Shown: positions 8,712-17,897, counted from the first letter of the stretch. The stretch: DNA of 64,000 nucleotides from Myxococcales bacterium (GCA_020633325.1 JACKDX010000002.1:496001-560000); one strand, 5' to 3'. Notes: generated by a model from the sequence alone, not told the origin. Numbers and translations are program-made.

Positions 8712-9491
8712 ATGAATATCGAAGGAAAAGTGGCTTTAGTCACTGGCGCAGGGCAAGGAATAGGGAAGGCCATCGCATTAAGACTAGCAACAGACGGCGC
8801 TCACATTGCAATCGTTGACCTCAACGAACAAAAAATGACAGAAGTTGCCGACGAAGTCAGTCGAATGGGAAGAAAAACAACAATTTTTCGAGCCGACGTT
8901 TCAAACCGTGAAGAAGTTATCAACGCTGTGAATCATGCTGAAAAACAACTCGGCGGGTTTGATATCATAGTCAATAACGCCGGTATCGCCCAGGTACAGC
9001 CTCTCTTAGAAGTCACTGCAGAGGAGGTTGATGGTATTTTTAGAATTAATGTCAATGGTGTTCTGTGGGGAGTGCAGGCTGCTGCGAAAAAGTTTATCGA
9101 GCGCAAACAAAAGGGAAAGATTATAAACGCCGCATCGATTGCAGGACACGACAGCTTTCCAATGCTCGGTGTATATTCAGCCACAAAATTTGCCGTCCGT
9201 GCACTTACACAAGCTGCGGCACAAGAGTTTGCAAGCTCGGGTATTACAGTCAACGCTTATTGCCCTGGTATCGTTGGTACTGGTATGTGGACAGAGATTG
9301 ACAAAAGATTCTCAGAGCTTACAGGAGCTCCTATCGGAGAAACCTACAAGAAGTATGTGGGAGGTATCGCACTAGGGAGAGCACAAACACCAAAAGATGT
9401 AGCGGCATTTGTTTCTTTTCTTGCTGGTCCGGATTCAGATTACATGACAGGTCAATCCGCCATAATAGATGGTGGACTGGTTTACCGGTAA
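8712..9491 (+). CDS. budC: Short-chain dehydrogenase, acetoin/diacetyl reductase-like (BudC/ButA type)
   Basis: 259 residues, ATG with GGAG upstream. Motifs: TGAGQGIG (11-18) for NAD binding, NNAG, and the catalytic Y155-x3-K159 in VYSATKFAV with Ser in the preceding AASIAG block. The overall pattern (CPGIVGTGMW in the substrate loop and SDYMTGQSAIIDGGLV at the end) is that of meso-2,3-butanediol dehydrogenase / diacetyl reductase, which interconverts diacetyl, acetoin and 2,3-butanediol with NAD(H). No acetolactate synthase or decarboxylase gene is nearby, so a solitary acetoin reductase is inferred. Codon use is more AT-rich than the host average, and a sharply GC-rich block begins about 30 bp after its stop. 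Confidence 0.8.
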   Translation: MNIEGKVALVTGAGQGIGKAIALRLATDGAHIAIVDLNEQKMTEVADEVSRMGRKTTIFRADVSNREEVINAVNHAEKQLGGFDIIVNNAGIAQVQPLLEVTAEEVDGIFRINVNGVLWGVQAAAKKFIERKQKGKIINAASIAGHDSFPMLGVYSATKFAVRALTQAAAQEFASSGITVNAYCPGIVGTGMWTEIDKRFSELTGAPIGETYKKYVGGIALGRAQTPKDVAAFVSFLAGPDSDYMTGQSAIIDGGLVYR

Positions 9492-9626
9492 GGAAGGCAA
9501 AGATTTTTTAAGCTCGAATTGCGGCCGCGCTGAGGCTGCGCCCGCTTCCCCCCGCGAACACCTCCACATCCCCCCGTTGGGGTTCACGACAGCGGCGACG
9601 CAACTCTCTGTCCCCGGGTGGGGTTC

Positions 9627-10910
9627 CTACGCGCTCACGTGTTCCGGCGTTGTCATCTCCGGCTCGGTGCGCGGGTCTAGCGCCATTGCAACCGGCGAAA
9701 TGTCGGGAAGCGGCACGAACTTCTCGCGTTTGTCTGCCGGAAGGCATGGCTCCGCCCTGAACCTGAAAAGAACGAACACGGCATAAGCAATCGCCACGGC
9801 GGATTCGAAAAGAAAGAAGGAATAGGGGCCATAGATCGACATGAGGGTCGACGCGAGCAACGGGCCTACCGTGGCGCCGATCGAGAGCAATCGCCCAGAA
9901 GCGGCGACATAATGTTTTCGCTCCAGGCGGTCGAAGGTCTGGGCGACACAAATCGGGTAGACGCTACTGATCGCCCCGCCGAACACCAGTGCCATGACCA
10001 TGAGCGCCACTAGCGCCACCCCGTTTGCAATCAAGTTCCACAGAAAGCCCCATGACGTCCCGACCGCGATCAGAATGCAGGACATAACGATTCGTCGGTC
10101 ATACCTGTCCGCCAGCATGCCGACGGGTACCTGAAATCCGAGACCGCCGAGCACCACGAAGCTCATGAGCATTGCGGCTTCGGATACACTCAATCCGATC
10201 TGCCGCGCGAAGACGACGGCCAGGGCGTAGAAGGACCCAACCAGTATTCCCGCCACGCCCGCGCCGATCAGGCCGACCTGTGATGCCGCGTAGAGTCCTC
10301 TTAGCCCCAGGACGTGAATCTCGCCGAGATTCGGCTCGCCAAGGCGCGTCATCGCGATGGGAATGAGCGACAGTCCGATCAGCCCCGAAGCGATCATCAG
10401 ATGGTCGCTCCCGTCGACCGGAGCGACGTTCACCAGGGTCTGGCCCAGTACAATCGCGAGATAGAGGACCAGCATGTAGAAGCCAAGGACGCGCCCGCGG
10501 GTCTCGTTGCTGCTGCGTTCGTTCAGCCAGCTTTCGATCGCGGTCGACATGCCCGCGATGCAGAACCCGTTGATAACCCGCAATATCACCCATGCGAACG
10601 GGTTGAAGAAGAAGCCGTAGGCAAGACAGGTTGCAGCGGTAAGCGCCGAGAAAGCAGAGAAGGCGCGAATATGTCCGATACGGAGGATGACGCGTTTGAC
10701 TTTGAACCCCCCGAGGGCAAGCCCCAGGTAATAGGCCGACATGACTCCACCGGTCAGCGCCACCGGATAGCCGGCCGCTTCCATGCGCAACGGAAGCACG
10801 ATGCCCAACAGGCTGTTGCCGGCTGTGAAAACGGCCGTGCCGCCAAGCAGGGGTCTCACGGGGGCCAGCAGCCTGCGCAGGCTATGAGTCATGGCGTGAT
10901 CCGCTGCCAT
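9627..10910 (-). CDS. MFS transporter, YcaD-like
   Basis: 427 residues from ATG 10910 (MAADHAM...); a second candidate ATG lies 18 bp further in (10892). Longer frames run into the neighbouring gene and carry no signal. Twelve hydrophobic segments are visible. The block ESWLNERSSNETRGRVLGFY between segments 4 and 5 and the ADRYDRR loop between 8 and 9 follow the pattern of the YcaD-type major facilitator branch. Substrate unknown; an inner-membrane exporter role is likely from the family. The gene is GC-rich, like the block starting at about 9520. Confidence 0.85.
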   Translation of the reverse strand: MAADHAMTHSLRRLLAPVRPLLGGTAVFTAGNSLLGIVLPLRMEAAGYPVALTGGVMSAYYLGLALGGFKVKRVILRIGHIRAFSAFSALTAATCLAYGFFFNPFAWVILRVINGFCIAGMSTAIESWLNERSSNETRGRVLGFYMLVLYLAIVLGQTLVNVAPVDGSDHLMIASGLIGLSLIPIAMTRLGEPNLGEIHVLGLRGLYAASQVGLIGAGVAGILVGSFYALAVVFARQIGLSVSEAAMLMSFVVLGGLGFQVPVGMLADRYDRRIVMSCILIAVGTSWGFLWNLIANGVALVALMVMALVFGGAISSVYPICVAQTFDRLERKHYVAASGRLLSIGATVGPLLASTLMSIYGPYSFFLFESAVAIAYAVFVLFRFRAEPCLPADKREKFVPLPDISPVAMALDPRTEPEMTTPEHVSA

Positions 10911-10914
10911 TTCC

Positions 10915-11256
10915 TTAGCGCTGCAGTCTGTAGACCCGAGAGAAGTCACGCGCGGCCAGAACGGCGAGCCCATCACGAGCGTGATTCCAGAAATCACGAT
11001 CTTCGGCGAGCGTCTCGAACGGGCGGAGCAGCGCCTTTGCGGCACATGCGGGATACTGTTCGCGAAGCGACGAAGCCAAGAGCTTGACGAGGTTCTGCAT
11101 GGCGGCCAAGTCTATCAGTCGACGCGCGCGTGTGCTACCGATGTCGGTTCGCTCGACGCGCCCTTCACGGTGAAGACGGCGAACCAACACCAGCGCACCC
11201 GATGGATCGAGCGCTCGCGAAGATCCTCGGCGCAGAATCCGGGCGTCGACCAGCAC
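10915..11256 (-). pseudogene. baeRF-type (bacterial archaeo-eukaryotic release factor-like) gene fragment
   Basis: 113 codons ending immediately upstream of the MFS start. The segment LLRPFETLAEDRDFWNHARDGLAVL followed by DFSRVYRLQR matches the N-terminal part of baeRF family proteins, which are normally about 350-390 residues, so two thirds are missing. The N-terminus does not show the usual THR-containing opening strand either. It is best read as a truncated relic. Intact relatives occur in stress-resistance gene clusters, often with catalase and PLD-type genes, both of which also survive as fragments nearby. Confidence 0.5.
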
Positions 11257-11313
11257 ATGCAGCGCATAATACTCGAACGGTCCAGCGAGTGGGGAAATTG
11301 TCGCGCCGAATCA

Positions 11314-11982
11314 TCAGGCCCCAATCGCGTCCATAATAGGGGCCATGAACTCAGGGCTCGATAGAAGCTGGTGGGCTCCGTCCACAATGAACTGAATGGC
11401 CGTGCAGACGAGCAGGAAGCCCAAGATCCGTCCCATCGCGTTCATGCCCGTCGCTCCCAGCACGCGCACCACCCTGCCAGAGGCACGCAGCACCAGCCAT
11501 GAAACGAACGCGACTAAACCAATGCCCACGATAATCGCCAGCGTCTCGTCTGCTCCGCCAGCCTCCGCCGCCATACCGATCGTGACGGCGATGGAACCCG
11601 CACCGCTGAGCATGGGCATGGCCAGAGGAGAGAAGGCGACATCGTCCTTCCTCACGGCTTCGTCTCGCAGTTCGTCGGACATTGCGTTTTCGGGCTGAGC
11701 GTTCAGCATCGCGAAGCCGATACGCGCGATGATTAGGCCCCCGGCGATACGTAGCCCTGGGATCGAGATCCCGAAGAAGGTCATGATCAGAGTGCCCGCC
11801 AGGAGGAACGTGATCAGAACGCCGGCCATGTACACGCAGGCCATTCGTGCCTGCTGTTGACGCCGCTCCTCGCTGAAGCCTTCCGTGATGGTAAGAAACA
11901 CCACCGCCGTGCTGAAGGGATTGGCTATGGGGAGAATGCCGACGAAAGTCGCTAGAACGACGGTGCCAAAGTGAACGATCAT
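11314..11982 (-). CDS. MarC family membrane protein
   Basis: 222 residues from ATG 11982, which has a GAGGGTGGG ribosome site; the frame extends nine codons upstream without one. Six hydrophobic segments with the conserved opening GILPIANPF and the central PLAMPMLSGAGSI motif identify the MarC/UPF0056 (NAAT) family of inner-membrane proteins. Family members were once linked to multiple antibiotic resistance, but the role remains unclear and some transport amino acids. It has no clear functional partner here. Confidence 0.9.
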   Translation of the reverse strand: MIVHFGTVVLATFVGILPIANPFSTAVVFLTITEGFSEERRQQQARMACVYMAGVLITFLLAGTLIMTFFGISIPGLRIAGGLIIARIGFAMLNAQPENAMSDELRDEAVRKDDVAFSPLAMPMLSGAGSIAVTIGMAAEAGGADETLAIIVGIGLVAFVSWLVLRASGRVVRVLGATGMNAMGRILGFLLVCTAIQFIVDGAHQLLSSPEFMAPIMDAIGA

Positions 11983-12009
11983 ATCCCACCCTCGACCGGC
12001 GAAGGGCAC

Positions 12010-12344
12010 CGATCGATATGGGACCCACTCTCAGTTGCCTAGAAACACAATCCTCGCCTGATGGTCAGCTCCCGGTAGGCCATCCGAGGTCGCCGCACGC
12101 CCTCACATGACGACCCAGGTGGCGGCTCCGGTCACTGAACCGAATGTCCCTCAGCTCACGCGTTCGAGGGGGTCCGATGCTCCTGAAAATCTTCAGAAAG
12201 CATCCCTAGGGTGGTCCCCTGAGCTTGCAAGTTCAGCCCGTGGGTGGTCCCATTAGGCTGTAAACCGGCATCACGAAAGCTGCAGTACCGTGCGGTCCTA
12301 TGTGCGGCTTCAGCTGCTCGTCAGCTACAGATTGGAGCTCGAAG
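12010..12344. other. Divergent intergenic region between marC-like gene and acnA
   Basis: 335 bp with no gene of its own. It contains a direct repeat of GGGTGGTCCC (12209-12218 and 12242-12251, 33 bp apart) in the acnA upstream region. This could be an operator pair for the aconitase gene or chance in GC-rich DNA. An ACCTGGTGG-type leader or terminator was not seen. Confidence 0.4.
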
Positions 12345-15050
12345 ATGGACCACGACCCGCTAGGCATCACATCAACCCTGATTACGGATGGGGGATTTAC
12401 GAAGTACACGAGCCTCGCCAGGCTCGCGGAGAGAGTCGGCGCGGATATCGCTGGACTACCGCATACGGTCAAGATCCTGTTGGAGAACATCGCGCGACGG
12501 GCCAAGAGCAGGGATGTTTCAGAGACCGACGTCGAAGCACTTGCGAAGTGGCCCGATGGCAACGACGCATCGCTCGCGTTCATGCCGGCGCGGGTGTTGA
12601 TGCAGGATTTCACCGGCGTCCCGGCCGTAGTCGACCTCGCTGCGATGAGAAGCAGTTTGGCGCGCTTGGGTAGCGAGCCGAAGCGGGTGAACCCTTTCGT
12701 TCCGGTCGATCTCGTGATCGACCACTCGGTTCAGGTGGATCGTTTCGGCAGTGAGGATGCGTATGCCGCAAACCTCGAGTGGGAATACCGACGCAACCAG
12801 GAACGTTACGCGCTGTTGAATTGGGCGCAGCAGGCGTTCGACGAGTTTCGCGTGGTGCCGCCCGGTATGGGCATCTGCCACCAGGTCAACCTGGAGCACC
12901 TCGCCCGAGTGGTGAAACAACGCGACGGATGGGCGTTCCCCGACACATTGGTCGGGACGGACTCGCACACTCCGATGGTCAATGGTCTCGGTGTCCTGGG
13001 ATGGGGTGTGGGTGGGATCGAAGCCGAAGCGGCGATGCTCGGTCAGCCCATGTTCCTGCCGAAGCCGATCGTCGTGGGTGTCCGGACGCGTGGAACTTTG
13101 CCGGCGGGCACGACGGCCACGGACCTGGTCCTGACGCTCGTACAAATGCTCCGGAAACACGGTGTCGTGGGTAAGTTCGTCGAGTTTTTCGGATCCGGGT
13201 TGAGCAACTTGAGCATCGCCGACCGCGCGACGCTCTCAAACATGTCGCCGGAGTTTGGCGCGACAGCAACTCTTTTCCCGGTCGATTCGAACACGTTGAG
13301 GTACCTGACGCTCACCGGACGCGGTGCGAGTGTCCATCTGGTCGAGCGATACATGAAGGAGCAGGGTCTGTTTCGAACCGACACCGATCCCGAGCCACGT
13401 TTCGACGAAGTGCTCGACCTCGATCTGAGTGCCGTCGAGCCGAGTTTGGCGGGCCCCAAGCGACCGCAGGACCGGGTCGCACTTTCCGCTGTCCGGGAGT
13501 CTTTCAATTCAGGTGCCTCGGCAGAGGTAAACGCGAAGGACATTGCACGACTCGTTGCGGAGAGTTGTGCCGCGAGCGGTGAGTTTCTCAAGGCTGCGCC
13601 AGAGCCGTTAAAGGATCCGGGCACCGCCGAGCTCGTCAACCATGGCTCCGTCGTCATTGCCGCCATCACCAGTTGCACCAACACTTCCAATCCGTCGGTC
13701 ATGATCGCCGCTGGCCTCATCGCCAAGAAGGCGGTCGAAGCTGGCTTGAAGTGTCAGCCCTGGGTCAAGACCTCCCTCGCCCCGGGATCGCGCGTCGTCA
13801 CCCAGTACCTAGAGCGAGCCGGGCTCACCCGCTACCTCGATGCGCTTGGCTTCAACCTCGTCGGCTACGGCTGCACGACTTGCATCGGCAACTCGGGCCC
13901 TCTGCCCGAGGAGATCGCCAAAGTCGTCGACGAGAAAGATCTCTCGGTTGTGGCCGTGCTCTCCGGAAACCGAAACTACGAAGGTCGGATCCACTCCCAA
14001 GTGAAGGCGAGCTACCTCGCATCGCCACCGCTATGCGTCGCCTACGCACTGGTGGGCACCGTGCTCTGCGACCTGAGCGTGGACCCTCTGGGTGCGGGCA
14101 AAGACGGCAAGCCCGTCTACCTTGCGGACATCTGGCCGGCGGCTGATGAGATCGAATCGCTCGTCACCTCGTCGGTCCGCGCGGAGCAGTTCGATCTCGA
14201 GTATGGACGTATCTTCGACGGCGATGAGAAGTGGAGGAGCATGCCGGCGCCGAAGGGCACCTTGTTCGACTGGCGCGACGATTCGACCTACGTGCGCGAG
14301 CCACCTTTTTTCATCGAGTTCGCGGAAACCCCGGCAGAGCCCGCGAACATTGAAGGCGCACACGTGCTTGCCATACTGGGCGATTCGGTGACCACCGACC
14401 ACATCTCACCGGCTGGCGCCATCGCCAGCGACTCGACCGCTGGACGCTATCTCCTCGAGCACCAGGTACCCGTGGCCGAGTTCAACAGCTTTGGTTCCCG
14501 GCGCGGAAACCACGAAGTCATGATGCGCGGCACGTTCGGCAACAATCGGCTCCGCAATTTGATGGTGCCAGACACGGTCGGACCTTGGACCGTGCACGTG
14601 CCGAGCGGCGACAAGATGAGCATTTACGATGCAGCAATGCGCTACGAAGGTTCACCCTTGATCGTCATCGCGGGGCGCGAGTACGGAGCGGGGAGCTCAC
14701 GCGATTGGGCCGCGAAGGGCGCCGCATTGCTCGGCATCAAAGCGATCATCGCCGAAAGCTACGAGCGGATTCACCGCAGCAATCTCGTATGCATGGGGGT
14801 GCTGCCCTTGCAATTCAAACCCGGCGACTCGGCGAAGTCGCTGGGCCTGACCGGCAGCGAGACGTTCACCGTCATGGGAATTGATACGGGCATCGAGCCA
14901 CGCCAGAGCGCGACGGTGGCTGTGACTCGACGAGATGGAACCGAGCTAGTGTTCGACGCGGTGGTGAGGATTGATGCGCCGGCCGAGGTCGAATACTTCC
15001 GCCACGGCGGAATCCTCCAGATGGTCCAGCGCGCGTTGCGCGCGGACTAG
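12345..15050 (+). CDS. acnA: Aconitate hydratase A
   Basis: 901 residues; ATG 12345 has GGAGCTCGAAG just upstream and gives the usual AcnA length. The enzyme interconverts citrate and isocitrate in the TCA cycle using a 4Fe-4S cluster. Cluster cysteines are visible: C444 in ITSCTNTSNP and C510/C513 in GYGCTTCIGNSGP. Other conserved blocks are DSHTPMVNGLGVLGWGVGG, NRNYEGRIH, GDSVTTDHISPAG and the C-terminal swivel-domain REYGAGSSRDWAAKG. The gene appears intact and functional. It sits within the GC-rich block, so it may be a second, acquired aconitase; the rest of the TCA cycle is not in the window. Confidence 0.97.
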   Translation: MDHDPLGITSTLITDGGFTKYTSLARLAERVGADIAGLPHTVKILLENIARRAKSRDVSETDVEALAKWPDGNDASLAFMPARVLMQDFTGVPAVVDLAAMRSSLARLGSEPKRVNPFVPVDLVIDHSVQVDRFGSEDAYAANLEWEYRRNQERYALLNWAQQAFDEFRVVPPGMGICHQVNLEHLARVVKQRDGWAFPDTLVGTDSHTPMVNGLGVLGWGVGGIEAEAAMLGQPMFLPKPIVVGVRTRGTLPAGTTATDLVLTLVQMLRKHGVVGKFVEFFGSGLSNLSIADRATLSNMSPEFGATATLFPVDSNTLRYLTLTGRGASVHLVERYMKEQGLFRTDTDPEPRFDEVLDLDLSAVEPSLAGPKRPQDRVALSAVRESFNSGASAEVNAKDIARLVAESCAASGEFLKAAPEPLKDPGTAELVNHGSVVIAAITSCTNTSNPSVMIAAGLIAKKAVEAGLKCQPWVKTSLAPGSRVVTQYLERAGLTRYLDALGFNLVGYGCTTCIGNSGPLPEEIAKVVDEKDLSVVAVLSGNRNYEGRIHSQVKASYLASPPLCVAYALVGTVLCDLSVDPLGAGKDGKPVYLADIWPAADEIESLVTSSVRAEQFDLEYGRIFDGDEKWRSMPAPKGTLFDWRDDSTYVREPPFFIEFAETPAEPANIEGAHVLAILGDSVTTDHISPAGAIASDSTAGRYLLEHQVPVAEFNSFGSRRGNHEVMMRGTFGNNRLRNLMVPDTVGPWTVHVPSGDKMSIYDAAMRYEGSPLIVIAGREYGAGSSRDWAAKGAALLGIKAIIAESYERIHRSNLVCMGVLPLQFKPGDSAKSLGLTGSETFTVMGIDTGIEPRQSATVAVTRRDGTELVFDAVVRIDAPAEVEYFRHGGILQMVQRALRAD

Positions 15051-15153
15051 CCCCGATCCAACAGCCACGGCTTTCGGTTCATTCGTGTCGACGTAGCGAA
15101 GTGAACCGAGTACAATCGTTCGAACGTCCAAACTGGCGTACGGGTAGCAACCA

Positions 15154-15720
15154 ATGTCCAAGACCTACAAGATAGCAGTCATCGTCGGTAGCCTGCGCAA
15201 AGAATCGATCAATCAAAAAGCTGCCGAGGCGCTGGTCAGTCTCGCTTCTTCGCATCTCGAATTCAGCTTTGTCGATATTGGCGACTTGGCGCTGTACAAC
15301 GCGGATGCGGACTCGACGGACGTACCCGCGTCCTGGAAACACTTTCGCAAGCAAGTGTCGAACATGGATGCGGTGCTATTCGTCACCCCGGAGTACAACC
15401 GCTCGGTGCCGGGCGTGCTCAAGAACGCCATCGACGTCGGCTCCCGCCCATACGGCCAGAGCGTGTGGTCGAAGAAGCCGGCCGCCGTGGTGAGCGTATC
15501 GCCGGGCGCAATCGGGGGCTTCGGAGCCAATCATCACCTGCGCCAGATGCTCGTGTTTCTCGACATGCCGGTTCTGCAACAGCCGGAGGCCTACATCGGG
15601 GACGGCGCCAACCTCTTTGACGAGCAGGGTGAGTTCAAGAGTAACGATACCCGCGCGTTCTTCAAGCGAGTCATCGACGCTTTCACACACTGGATCGAAC
15701 GCACGGCTTTCGAGTCGTGA
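15154..15720 (+). CDS. NADPH-dependent FMN reductase (ChrR/YieF-like)
   Basis: 188 residues. The flavodoxin-like fold is marked by an N-terminal phosphate-binding GSLRKESIN and by TPEYNRSVPGVLKNAIDVGSR, the flavin-isoalloxazine loop of the NADPH-dependent FMN reductase family, followed by SPGAIGGFGANHHLRQ. Members are cytoplasmic quinone/chromate/azo reductases that give two-electron reduction and reduce oxidative stress. It follows acnA by about 100 bp in the same direction, and its neighbours downstream are also oxidative-stress-type genes, although broken. Confidence 0.9.
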   Translation: MSKTYKIAVIVGSLRKESINQKAAEALVSLASSHLEFSFVDIGDLALYNADADSTDVPASWKHFRKQVSNMDAVLFVTPEYNRSVPGVLKNAIDVGSRPYGQSVWSKKPAAVVSVSPGAIGGFGANHHLRQMLVFLDMPVLQQPEAYIGDGANLFDEQGEFKSNDTRAFFKRVIDAFTHWIERTAFES

Positions 15721-15734
15721 AGGCGACCGGTCGA

Positions 15735-15960
15735 TGCCCGATCCGCTGAGTTTTTCGAGACCTGGTCGAAGACATTGCGCCTTAGATTCGACTGGCTTTG
15801 CCATCGATCGCAGCGGCGAGACCGAGCGCGTTTCGGGCAACGTGGTCGCGGTCCTTGAGGACGGTGATGCGGCGTATCCGTCGATGCACGAGGCGATCGC
15901 AAAACCCAAACACAGCATTCGCCTCGTACGTATATCTTCGAGCGCGAGCCTCGATGTCGC
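15735..15960 (+). pseudogene. Possible PLD/cardiolipin-synthase-type gene fragment
   Basis: From ATG 15735 the frame gives SGNVVAVLEDGDAAYPSMHEAIAKPKHSIRL, which resembles the opening of cardiolipin synthase/PLD-family proteins (value-strand, D-G-x-A, then an A-I helix and an S-I-x-L strand). The expected continuation (TYIFE-like) appears only after a change of frame (RIYIFERE in another frame near 15930). No HKD motif is present downstream. It is read as a decayed N-terminal remnant; the assignment rests on a short match. Confidence 0.4.
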
Positions 15961-16109
15961 ACTACGTCGCGGCACGGGAACGCCTTTTGATGCCCACTTG
16001 CGAGGCGATGTTGGTGACACTCCTGCCGCGAGGGTTGACTCCGCGCCGGAAGCGGGAGAACATTCCCGCTCGCGTTCTGAGCCACACCACCTTTCCAACA
16101 GGAGCAACG

Positions 16110-16490
16110 GTGTCAAAGAAGACGGCGTCCGAGAAGAAGTTCACCACGACTGACGCAGGTAGCCCAGTGTCGAGCGACGAGCACTCCCTCTCGATCGGGC
16201 CCGACAGACCGCTGGTGCTGCGCGAGTACTATTTGATCGAGCAGATGGCGAACTTCAACCGGGAGCGGGTTCCGGAGCGACAACCACTCGCAAAAGGTGG
16301 AGGAGGGTTCGGTCGGTTCGAAGTCACTCACGGCGTCAGCAAGTATACCAAAGCCAGCGTTTTCCAGCCGGGGACTCATTGGCCACCTGAAGGGGGGCGT
16401 ATCCAAACCCCCGTGCTGGAGCGCGCGATCGCATACTGGCGAAATGTCGACGCAAATCTCGGCAACACGATTGCTGATGGCGTGTCGTAG
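16110..16490 (+). pseudogene. katA: Truncated monofunctional catalase (N-terminal fragment)
   Basis: GTG 16110 has an AGGAG site seven bases upstream, as an original gene start would. The first about 85 codons read as clade-typical heme catalase: KKFTTTDAGSPVSSDEHSL, IGPDRPLVLREYYLIEQMA, FNRERVPERQPLAKGGG and FEVTHGVSKYTKASVFQPG; the usual catalytic His falls where HAKGxGA is expected but here reads QPLAKGGG, so even that His is lost. After FQPG the sequence diverges into unrelated codons and stops at 16490. About 360 residues including the heme-ligand Tyr are missing. It is a relic. Confidence 0.75.
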
Positions 16491-16510
16491 CAATGAAGCA
16501 AGGACGCAAC

Positions 16511-16891
16511 ATGAAGAAGTCGGCCACGGCAGTCGTCGAAGAAATGTTCTCCGCATTTGAACGCGCCGACCTAGACGGACTCGTCGGAACGGTTTCCGAC
16601 GACACCGAGTGGATCTACCACGGGACGAAAATCATCCCGAAGGGTGTGTTCCGAAAGAAAGAAGGCATCCGAACCTTCTTCCAGAACATTCTCGAGAGGA
16701 CCGAAATCATCAGCTTTGAGGCCGAGCGGTTCATCGCAGACGGCAACATGGTCGTCGTGCGTGGTCGGGAGCATCAAAGGGTCAAACGGTCGGGTCGAGA
16801 GCTGAAGCAGGAATGGGTTCAGATATACACCGTTGAGAACGCTGAAATTACGAAGATGGAAGAGTTCGCCGCGTCGGAAGAAGTGAAATGA
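16511..16891 (+). CDS. SnoaL-like / NTF2-fold protein
   Basis: 126 residues from ATG 16511 (AAGGA upstream); an ATG at 16493 would add six codons. The pattern VVEEMFSAFERADLDGLVGTVSDDTEWIYHG, then a FRKKEGIRTFFQNIL helix and late beta strands ending in WVQIYTVENAEITKMEEF, is the SnoaL/nuclear-transport-factor-2 cone fold. Such proteins include polyketide cyclases, ketosteroid isomerases and many stress-linked proteins of unknown substrate. The gene is intact and is the last of the GC-rich block. Confidence 0.8.
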   Translation: MKKSATAVVEEMFSAFERADLDGLVGTVSDDTEWIYHGTKIIPKGVFRKKEGIRTFFQNILERTEIISFEAERFIADGNMVVVRGREHQRVKRSGRELKQEWVQIYTVENAEITKMEEFAASEEVK

Positions 16892-17385
16892 GCTCAGCTG
16901 TTCCCGAGCTCCAGTCGTAGTTCAGAAACGGTAGATCGAGGCTGCGCGGGTGTCGGTTGGCATGCGCTCGCTGGGAACGATGACGCCGGTTCGACTACGC
17001 CTAGTCTTAGTGTCGTCGATCGGGAGAGCAGGAAGAAATCCGAAGTAGGAATGTGTCGTTCCCATGACGAGCGCAGTCATCTCCTCCTATGCTACCAGAA
17101 GAAGAGCTACTTAGAAATTGTGCAACGCTTTGTTTTTTTTAGAGAGGGAACGATACGATTGCGACTCTCCCGAGGCGTTTCTGTAACCCAAAAGTACCAA
17201 CGAATTTTTCGAGATGGCTACCATTCGGCGATTGGCCGATCCATTCAGGGAGGATTGCACCTGAAAAGCCTTACTTAGAAGGGAAAGAACGAAGCTTGAC
17301 ATTGGGAGAACAAAAGCTTTGCTTTGAAAGAACGTTCAACAGTTCACTTGAAGGCACGCTTGATAGTCAAGAAGCGCTTTTTTTT
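16892..17385. other. Gene-free stretch between GC-rich block and P-loop kinase gene
   Basis: About 490 bp. Composition turns more AT-rich from about 17,040, with poly-T and poly-A runs. Several short ORFs cross it, but none has a ribosome site or recognisable product. It probably contains the right-hand junction of the GC-rich block. No integrase gene, inverted repeat of an insertion sequence or tRNA was seen. Confidence 0.5.
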
Positions 17386-17853
17386 TTACTCTCTTCGCTT
17401 GAGCTCGTCGGTGTTCGGCTTTTCGAAGCATGCGATCCACGGCTTCATGGCGTCTTCGGAAATAAGAAAGCTTTCGAGAGAAGGTCGAAAATTTCTTTTT
17501 TTGAGCCGCTTCATCAGCTCATCTGCCGAGACATCAAGAAAGTGTATTTCGCTACTTGCTCCGACTCGGTGTGCACGCGCGCGATAATCTTCGCGTTCTT
17601 CTCGGGCCCAAAAACCAAAGTCGAGGATGACATTCGTGCCCAATTCTAACCCCCGGCACGCTATATCCCAGAGTATAGTCTCGATTACGCGATGCCGCGC
17701 GTCGTGCTCTAACTCCTGTGCATCTTGACCGAAAAGCCGTATGTGCCATTCATCAAGTGATAATCGAAGCGCCGGCAATTCAGATTCCAGCCTACGTGCG
17801 AGCGTTGTTTTTCCGGAACAAGGAAGTCCGACCATCAAATGCAGAGTAGCCAT
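17386..17853 (-). CDS. P-loop kinase (zeta-toxin/AAA_33-like ATPase)
   Basis: 155 residues from ATG 17853; longer frames run into the ssrA gene. The N-terminus is MATLHLMVGLPCSGKTTLARRLE, a Walker A motif in a short nucleotide-kinase fold, followed by RLSLDEWHIRLFG (catalytic Asp region), NVILDFGFW (Walker B-like) and an ALR-rich lid ending with EDAMKPWIACFEKP. The AAA_33 family phosphorylates small molecules, nucleosides or antibiotics; the substrate is unknown. Its start is only 44 bp from the mature 3' end of ssrA, on the same strand, so read-through from the tmRNA promoter is possible. Confidence 0.8.
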   Translation of the reverse strand: MATLHLMVGLPCSGKTTLARRLESELPALRLSLDEWHIRLFGQDAQELEHDARHRVIETILWDIACRGLELGTNVILDFGFWAREEREDYRARAHRVGASSEIHFLDVSADELMKRLKKRNFRPSLESFLISEDAMKPWIACFEKPNTDELKRRE

Positions 17854-17897
17854 GTTTTTGCTCTTGAAGCACAGCGATAGATATCCGCTGCCAGTAG

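Noticed and set aside
9515..9530. GCGGCCGC at the junction of the SDR gene and the GC-rich block, as a possible cloning scar
   Set aside because: The same octamer occurs elsewhere in natural genes of this window (for example near 3109, 7691 and 24,687), so it is not specific.
10314..11087. 257-codon plus-strand frame across the MFS gene
   Set aside because: Antisense shadow in GC-rich DNA; low-complexity Arg/Glu/Gln sequence.
12519..13160. 213-codon minus-strand frame inside acnA
   Set aside because: Mirror of aconitase codons; composition atypical for a protein.
15376..16116. 246-codon minus-strand frame across the FMN reductase and remnant genes
   Set aside because: Antisense to intact and decayed genes on the plus strand, no domain or ribosome site.
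17051..17649. Plus-strand short ORFs between the GC-rich block and the kinase gene
   Set aside because: No ribosome sites, biased composition, partly antisense to the P-loop kinase.
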